From assembly GCA_017470735.1 (NCBI GenBank), contig JAFUYB010000061.1:1-41976 (forward strand): a DNA stretch of 41,976 nucleotides, given 5' to 3'. The stretch's first letter is position 1, and each line of letters opens with the position of its first letter. A program made the translations under genes and the position numbers. The DNA comes from Lachnospiraceae bacterium. Its GTDB lineage: Bacteria; Bacillota; Clostridia; Lachnospirales; Lachnospiraceae. Positions 37,542-41,976 of the stretch are shown here, in pieces. The notes under the pieces are model-generated. The model ran no database searches, was not told the origin of the DNA, and saw only the letters and a program-made list of their open reading frames with translations.

Positions 37542-37587
37542 ATTAAAGTATGCAAAATTGGCTTTATGTATTAAAATATTATGCTCT

Positions 37588-38511
37588 TTATTTCGGCATT
37601 GCCACATTTATGATTACAAATGCCGCGATCGCGATCAGCGAGTAAAATGAAAGCTGCGTCGAGGCAAATTTCTGCTGCTTTTCATCATCAATATAAATCG
37701 GCGTGATAAACTGCGCCGGCATGAAGAATTCCAGCGTGATCGCTACCAAAAGCGCCTGCTCCACCCAATAGGATTTAAACAGAACCACGATAATGCTGAG
37801 TGCCGCCGCATTCAAGATGAGCCTTACTGCGGATACCTTGACAACTGCCGCCAGGATATCTTTGTCAAATTCAAGTCCGTAGCCTACCGTGATCAGTACC
37901 AGCGCTCCCAGCGGCGCGGTGATCATATCCTTTACCGGCGCATAAACGGTATAGATTGATGATGCTGCAAGCGCTTGACCCAACCCGGTCAATGAAGCGA
38001 TGATACCTAAGACAATGCCGATGACAACGGGATTTTTCGTATAATCCCTGGCAATCTGTCCCATATCCACATCGCCCTGCCCTACGGATTTGATCATAAA
38101 CAAAAATACTGTAAAGGCGAACAGAATATTGGCCAGATCGATCCGAAGAAGCGTTCCCAGAGATTCCGAACCATAAATCGTCATATAAAGCGAGTAGCAC
38201 AGCATCCCGCCCTCGATACCGCAGCATAGAAACGGCGCATAAGTCTTGTACTCTCCGAATAACGGCCTTAGTAAAAATGCCACTCCAAGAATAGCACAGA
38301 ACGCCAAAAAGCATGCTCCCACCAGCAGCATATCCTTCCCTTGAAATACGGTCATCGCCAAAGCGTCAAACAGCGTCACCGGAAGCATGATATTTGAAAT
38401 AATTGCCTTAATTCCCGCTACGGTATGATCGTCAATCAGACCGCTGATTCCTAAAAACTTTCCGATTCCCATCATCAGAATGACAGGCAGTACGATTGCT
38501 AATACTTCCAT
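37588..38511 (-). CDS. AEC family (auxin efflux carrier-like) transporter
   Basis: The 307-residue integral membrane protein has about ten helices in two repeats with a central polar loop, as in the AEC family. Bacterial members often move organic acids such as malate or malonate; the substrate is unknown here. ATG 38511 (MEVLAIVLPVILMMGIGKF) has AGGAGG 12 nt upstream, and 12 additional in-frame residues upstream are unlikely. It is convergent with bglA and probably monocistronic. Confidence 0.83.
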   Translation of the reverse strand: MEVLAIVLPVILMMGIGKFLGISGLIDDHTVAGIKAIISNIMLPVTLFDALAMTVFQGKDMLLVGACFLAFCAILGVAFLLRPLFGEYKTYAPFLCCGIEGGMLCYSLYMTIYGSESLGTLLRIDLANILFAFTVFLFMIKSVGQGDVDMGQIARDYTKNPVVIGIVLGIIASLTGLGQALAASSIYTVYAPVKDMITAPLGALVLITVGYGLEFDKDILAAVVKVSAVRLILNAAALSIIVVLFKSYWVEQALLVAITLEFFMPAQFITPIYIDDEKQQKFASTQLSFYSLIAIAAFVIINVAMPK

Positions 38512-38744
38512 AATGATTTTTCCTCCTGACTTTATTTGAAATGACACACCCTGCTTGTATTATATATCTGCCGCCCTATATTATATTGCATATTTCTTCG
38601 TTTTATTGTAATTTCTTTTTCTTGAATTCAGTATGCCGCTTGTTGAACAAATTTTATCAGGGTCTTTCGCCTTTGTATTGCACATTTCTTTGAATTATTG
38701 TACGATTTTTATGTCAATTTCATTTTTAAAGGAGGGAACAGCCG

Positions 38745-38783
38745 ATGCCTCAGATCAGCGATAAACAGGTAATCGTATCATAA
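38745..38783 (+). pseudogene. 5' stub of a lost gene (12 codons)
   Basis: AAAGGAGGG (38728-38736) and ATG 38745 begin a frame that reads MPQISDKQVIVS and ends at TAA 38781. The strong ribosome site suggests the start of a real gene whose body was deleted. It overlaps the end of the DUF1294 gene. A functional micropeptide or leader is possible but less likely. Confidence 0.35.
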
Positions 38784-38978
38784 CATTTTGCTCCTTACCC
38801 GTAATCCAACAACTACCTGCAATACTAATATCAGCGGCATTCCTACCGCAAAGTACCAATGCTTTGTCTTGTGATGAAAGATATACATACCGGCAAGCGT
38901 GCCAATACTGCCGCCAGCAATACTCACAAGAAACAGCGTTTTCTCCGGTATCCGCCACTCATGTCTTCTTTCTCTCAT
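38778..38978 (-). pseudogene. DUF1294 family protein, probably N-terminally truncated
   Basis: The 66-residue frame has the DUF1294 core (WRIPEKTLFLVSIAGGSIG, then GMYIFHHKTKHWYF) with two membrane helices. Intact members are about 85-95 residues, with another N-terminal helix followed by a D(K/R)..A motif, both absent here. The ATG at 38978 has no ribosome site and lies just after the sirtuin stop. It may be translated by coupling, but a shortened relic is more likely. Confidence 0.55.
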
Positions 38979-38981
38979 TCG

Positions 38982-39662
38982 CTACAATGCCGACAACACC
39001 TTCCCTATACTATCATGAAACACAAGATCAGCCTTGCCTTCCATCTTCGTTTTACTCTTATTGATAATCACCAGATACTTCCCATGAAACTTATGCGCAA
39101 AGTTGGCGGCTGAGCCCACTTCAAGGGAAGTGCCGCCTATAATCAGCATATCCGCAAACTGAATCAGACGGTCTGCAAGGTCAAATGCCTTCTCGGGAAG
39201 CAGTTCCCCATATAGTGTCACATCCGGTCTTACCACCTTGCCGCACTTCGGACAACGAGGCACCGGCTCTTTGCTGTCAAATATGAAATCCACATCATAC
39301 TCCGTGTCACAGGAGACGCAATGGTTCTTCCATATCGTACCGTGAATCTCTGCTACATTGACACTCCCCGCCTTTTGATGGAGCCCGTCAATATTCTGCG
39401 TAATGATACCTTCCAGCCTGCCTGATTTCTCCCACTCCGCAAGCTTATAATGTGCCGCATTAGGCTGAACTTCCCTTGCATCAAGGTTCTTCCGGTAATA
39501 ATCGAAGAAGACCTCCGGCTCCCGCTTCAGACAACGATAGCTCAAGAGATACTCTGGCTGATATTTCGCGAATCGTCTTTCCGTCTTGTTGTACAAGCCG
39601 TTCTTGCTTCTGAAATCAGGAATTCCGCTCTCTGTCGAAACACCGGCGCCCGCTCGTGTCAA
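38982..39662 (-). CDS. Sir2-family NAD-dependent deacetylase, N-terminus incomplete
   Basis: Sirtuins remove acyl groups from lysines using NAD+. The 226-residue frame has GAGVSTESGIPDFRS, TQNIDGLHQKAG with the catalytic His followed by IHGT, four zinc cysteines (CVSC and CPKC), and GTSLEVGSA. Most catalytic features are therefore present. The usual 12-20 residues before the first GAG motif are missing; an in-frame TAA lies about ten codons upstream. The only start is TTG 39662, without a ribosome site. The first strand of the Rossmann fold may be lost, so activity is doubtful. Confidence 0.75.
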   Translation of the reverse strand: MTRAGAGVSTESGIPDFRSKNGLYNKTERRFAKYQPEYLLSYRCLKREPEVFFDYYRKNLDAREVQPNAAHYKLAEWEKSGRLEGIITQNIDGLHQKAGSVNVAEIHGTIWKNHCVSCDTEYDVDFIFDSKEPVPRCPKCGKVVRPDVTLYGELLPEKAFDLADRLIQFADMLIIGGTSLEVGSAANFAHKFHGKYLVIINKSKTKMEGKADLVFHDSIGKVLSAL

Positions 39663-39690
39663 GTCTATGACGCAAATTAATTATTATACC

Positions 39691-40785
39691 TTATCCGCAA
39701 AACAAATTTTCTCCAATAATCTGCAATAATCTCTCCGTATGACTTGTATTCTTTAAATATGCTAACATTGCTGGTGTTAACTGTTCTGCATATGGATTCA
39801 TTCCAGTAGTTTCTAACAATCTCTCACATTCATGCATTCCAATAATCCCAAAATGAGACATTCCGTCATCTCCCCGTGTCCAAACCCACCGAAAATCTCC
39901 AAACATTAGGCCAGATATAGACTCTGTATAAACAATGACAGCAGTTATCTTTTCGTATACATCTTCATCTATCCCTATCTTTAGACCAATATCTTTGTGT
40001 GTGAGAACTCCATTAACAGAATTAGCAAAAATTGAAAAAGCTTCTTCAAATCCCGACGCAATAAACTCGCTAAACGTCCAGTTAATATAAAGCAAATTTA
40101 TGTGATTGATGTGATCAACCAATTCAAATTTAGATACCGCACTATTAAGGAAATCCTTCAATTTCATGACTCTTGGCATATATCCTTTAATGTCATGTTC
40201 TTCACAATATTTCTGAAATTCTTTTCGCCCCTCATCATTGAGTAGAACTGTCGGAATTGCCATATCTTCCAAATGAATCAAATCATCAAATCCACCAGTT
40301 TTTACCTCTATATCGACAATACTACCATTATTGCATTCAAATCGAGCCTCTGGATTTCTTTTTCCATTTATCTTTGGCTCATAATATCCAAGTTTACTGC
40401 GCATTTGCCAAAATCTTAGAATACTAACCTCTGATAATGCCTGAAAAAACTTTCGCTCATCATAGTTTTCCTTCCCTGCCGAAAGTTGATCAGTAACAAA
40501 CCGCTTTATCTCATTTCGCCCAAAGAATTTCTTTAAATTATGCATTTTGGAAGAAAAATTTACGCAAAAATTTAACCGAAAACTATCTACTGGATATATC
40601 GGAACGTCATTTGCATACAATTGAAGCTTCCCTTGAAAATCATCTAACCTATCTTCGATTACTCTTATAAGAAAATGCTCCTCAGAATACTCATTCAACC
40701 ATCCATTTTCCCACGCTTCTTTTAGGAAATCGTATTCATCTTTTATTATAATAGGAAAAGGATATGGGTTATCTGAACGTTTCAT
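39691..40785 (-). CDS. Hypothetical protein with PD-(D/E)XK-like motif
   Basis: I do not recognise the family of this 364-residue protein. It has no signal or membrane helix. Near residues 145-165 the sequence ARFECNNGSIVDIEVKTG resembles the nuclease core D-(I)-E-V-K of PD-(D/E)XK enzymes, preceded by acidic and aromatic residues. The second half is mixed alpha/beta. ATG 40785 has TAGGAGC upstream. The gene is visibly more AT-rich than the mal, hydrogenase and NRPS genes, suggesting transfer. It lies between the sirtuin and an Rpn-type nuclease. A nuclease role, possibly in defence or mobility, is inference only. Confidence 0.55.
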   Translation of the reverse strand: MKRSDNPYPFPIIIKDEYDFLKEAWENGWLNEYSEEHFLIRVIEDRLDDFQGKLQLYANDVPIYPVDSFRLNFCVNFSSKMHNLKKFFGRNEIKRFVTDQLSAGKENYDERKFFQALSEVSILRFWQMRSKLGYYEPKINGKRNPEARFECNNGSIVDIEVKTGGFDDLIHLEDMAIPTVLLNDEGRKEFQKYCEEHDIKGYMPRVMKLKDFLNSAVSKFELVDHINHINLLYINWTFSEFIASGFEEAFSIFANSVNGVLTHKDIGLKIGIDEDVYEKITAVIVYTESISGLMFGDFRWVWTRGDDGMSHFGIIGMHECERLLETTGMNPYAEQLTPAMLAYLKNTSHTERLLQIIGENLFCG

Positions 40786-40890
40786 ATATAATGCTCCTAT
40801 ATGCAAAACACTGCATGTCATGTATTTAATTTAGACAACAAAAGAAAGTCTGCATTTCCAAATACCAGAATTAGCAGACTTTCAATCCCA

Positions 40891-41814
40891 TCACTTTGCA
40901 ATTAACATACCCGCATTGAACTCCGTAAGGAGCTTATTAAGAAAACTCTCATCGTTTGTCGCCCTAATTGCGTCATCACTTCGACCGTTAGTAAGAAGAT
41001 AATTCATCAGCTTGGCAATTTCCATCTGCCCTTCCTTACGACCTGCTTTTCGTCCTTTGTTTTCTACCCTATCCAATACCTCGCTCATAGTCTTTGGTTC
41101 ATCTCCTTTCTGCTCAGCCTCGATATAGACCTCTTCAAATCTCGTATCCTGCGTCAATGCCGCCATTGCGTTCAACACTTCCCTTACATGCTTGATCTGT
41201 ACTGGTGTCGGCTTATAGTCATCGTTTTTTCTCATCTGTACCAGATAATCTGCCACAATCTTGAAATCACTCTGGAACAGTTCTACGTCCTCCTCTTCGA
41301 GGAATGCTATCTCAAACAGGTTGATCGGATAATCATGCACAAAAGGCTTCAACTCTTCGTCCAAGCTATCGCCCAAGGTCTCATAGATCGTCTTGGCCTT
41401 GTCCCAGCGTCTCTTGTATCCCATGTATAATACGAGGGTAATAACAGGAAATCGTTCCGTGCTTTTATGCCGTTTTCCTTCCTCATCCGTGTAATAGTAT
41501 ATCTGATCCCGGTATGCCGCTCCATCGTATCCGATTGCCCGAAACGGCATATCGTCCTCCGGTGCGGTCTCATTCTCCATTCCTATGTAAGCGAGCCTTA
41601 CCTCGCACTTCTTCCAAAACTTATGTATATCCCTATACTGCGGACGGAGCCTGATCTCCTGATCAGATTCATATGATGACTTTTCTCTTCCCTGCTCCAA
41701 ATCTGCTTCGTTGACACGGGCTTTCCCTTTGAACATCAGGACGTTCATTATATCGGCAAAAACATCATTCAAGGCTTCAAGGTCGCCCATTGCCGTATCT
41801 TTTTCTGTTGCCAT
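40891..41814 (-). CDS. Rpn family recombination-promoting nuclease/putative transposase
   Basis: The 307-residue protein resembles the Rpn/PD-(D/E)XK nuclease family transposase group common in Clostridia. It has LAYIGMENETA, then PFRAIGYDGAAYRDQI near the N-terminus, PVITLVLYMGYKRRWD, and a charged C-terminal GRKAGRKEGQMEIAK stretch. Family members cut DNA and promote recombination in E. coli. GGAGGGA precedes the ATG. The usual 'IENQ' core reads 'MENE', so catalytic efficiency is uncertain. Confidence 0.8.
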   Translation of the reverse strand: MATEKDTAMGDLEALNDVFADIMNVLMFKGKARVNEADLEQGREKSSYESDQEIRLRPQYRDIHKFWKKCEVRLAYIGMENETAPEDDMPFRAIGYDGAAYRDQIYYYTDEEGKRHKSTERFPVITLVLYMGYKRRWDKAKTIYETLGDSLDEELKPFVHDYPINLFEIAFLEEEDVELFQSDFKIVADYLVQMRKNDDYKPTPVQIKHVREVLNAMAALTQDTRFEEVYIEAEQKGDEPKTMSEVLDRVENKGRKAGRKEGQMEIAKLMNYLLTNGRSDDAIRATNDESFLNKLLTEFNAGMLIAK

Positions 41815-41976
41815 TTATCCCTCCATCTGACTATTCTTGTCCTAATAATACTACATTTTCTACTTTTTTTCTATGTGTTCGGGAAATAAGGTCGGGTAAA
41901 TTTACTGTAGGAAATAGCAGAATAAAGAGCACCTTTGGATCTCTGATTTAGATCCGGTCTGACTCCTATATTTTAT
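41815..41976. other. Upstream region of the Rpn gene, window edge
   Basis: AT-rich non-coding sequence that should carry the reverse-strand promoter of the Rpn gene. I could not fix a -35/-10 pair with confidence. Confidence 0.3.

Overview
The window looks like chromosome from a gut or rumen Lachnospiraceae-type Clostridia. This rests on the gene families (maltodextrin ABC transporter without its ATPase, single-module reductive NRPS, monomeric [FeFe] hydrogenase, DUF6106-like and Rpn proteins), purine-rich Shine-Dalgarno sites, TTG starts and sigma-A-type promoters. No rRNA, tRNA or CRISPR array was seen. The placement is an inference from families, not a database match.

Region 1 (about 0.23-14.4 kb) is an alpha-glucan module. 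After an upstream terminator come malE-malF-malG, a small membrane protein, an alpha-glucan phosphorylase and a membrane GGDEF diguanylate cyclase. A convergent LacI-family regulator follows. Then a second forward operon has type I pullulanase, a second paralogous GGDEF protein and a chemoreceptor. The malE and pulA promoters share an exact 13-mer, AAACATTACGAAA, just downstream of the -10 box, so one repressor (probably the LacI protein) may control both. The import/phosphorolysis operon and the debranching operon thus each carry their own c-di-GMP synthase.

Region 2 (14.4-21.2 kb) has a MATE exporter, a 49-residue ORF with a hairpin leader, and a reverse-strand redox operon. That operon runs Gfo/Idh/MocA dehydrogenase, then a GltD-like flavoprotein with a NuoF-type iron-sulfur N-terminus, then [FeFe] hydrogenase.

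Region 3 (21.2-26.2 kb) is mostly gene remnants: a beheaded VOC protein, a PTS EIIBC without its EIIB active-site cysteine, an RpiR regulator with an in-frame amber codon, a serine-recombinase tail, a histidine-phosphatase tail ending at a palindromic repeat, and short unassigned fragments. An intact DUF3800 gene lies among them, directly behind an intrinsic terminator.

Region 4 (26.2-33.4 kb) has an iron-sulfur aldo/keto reductase and, convergent with it, a MATE-NRPS operon. The NRPS is a single C-A-T-R module, so it should release its product as an aldehyde or alcohol. The MATE protein has an unusual soluble tail of about 120 residues.

Region 5 (33.6-42.0 kb) has a frameshifted, truncated IS transposase, a LURP-one-like/DUF3592 pair, a truncated PTS EIIA in front of a GH1 6-phospho-beta-glucosidase, an AEC transporter, truncated DUF1294 and sirtuin genes, an AT-rich gene with a PD-(D/E)XK-like motif, and an Rpn-family nuclease. 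Several genes here are cut at one end, which suggests repeated insertion and deletion.
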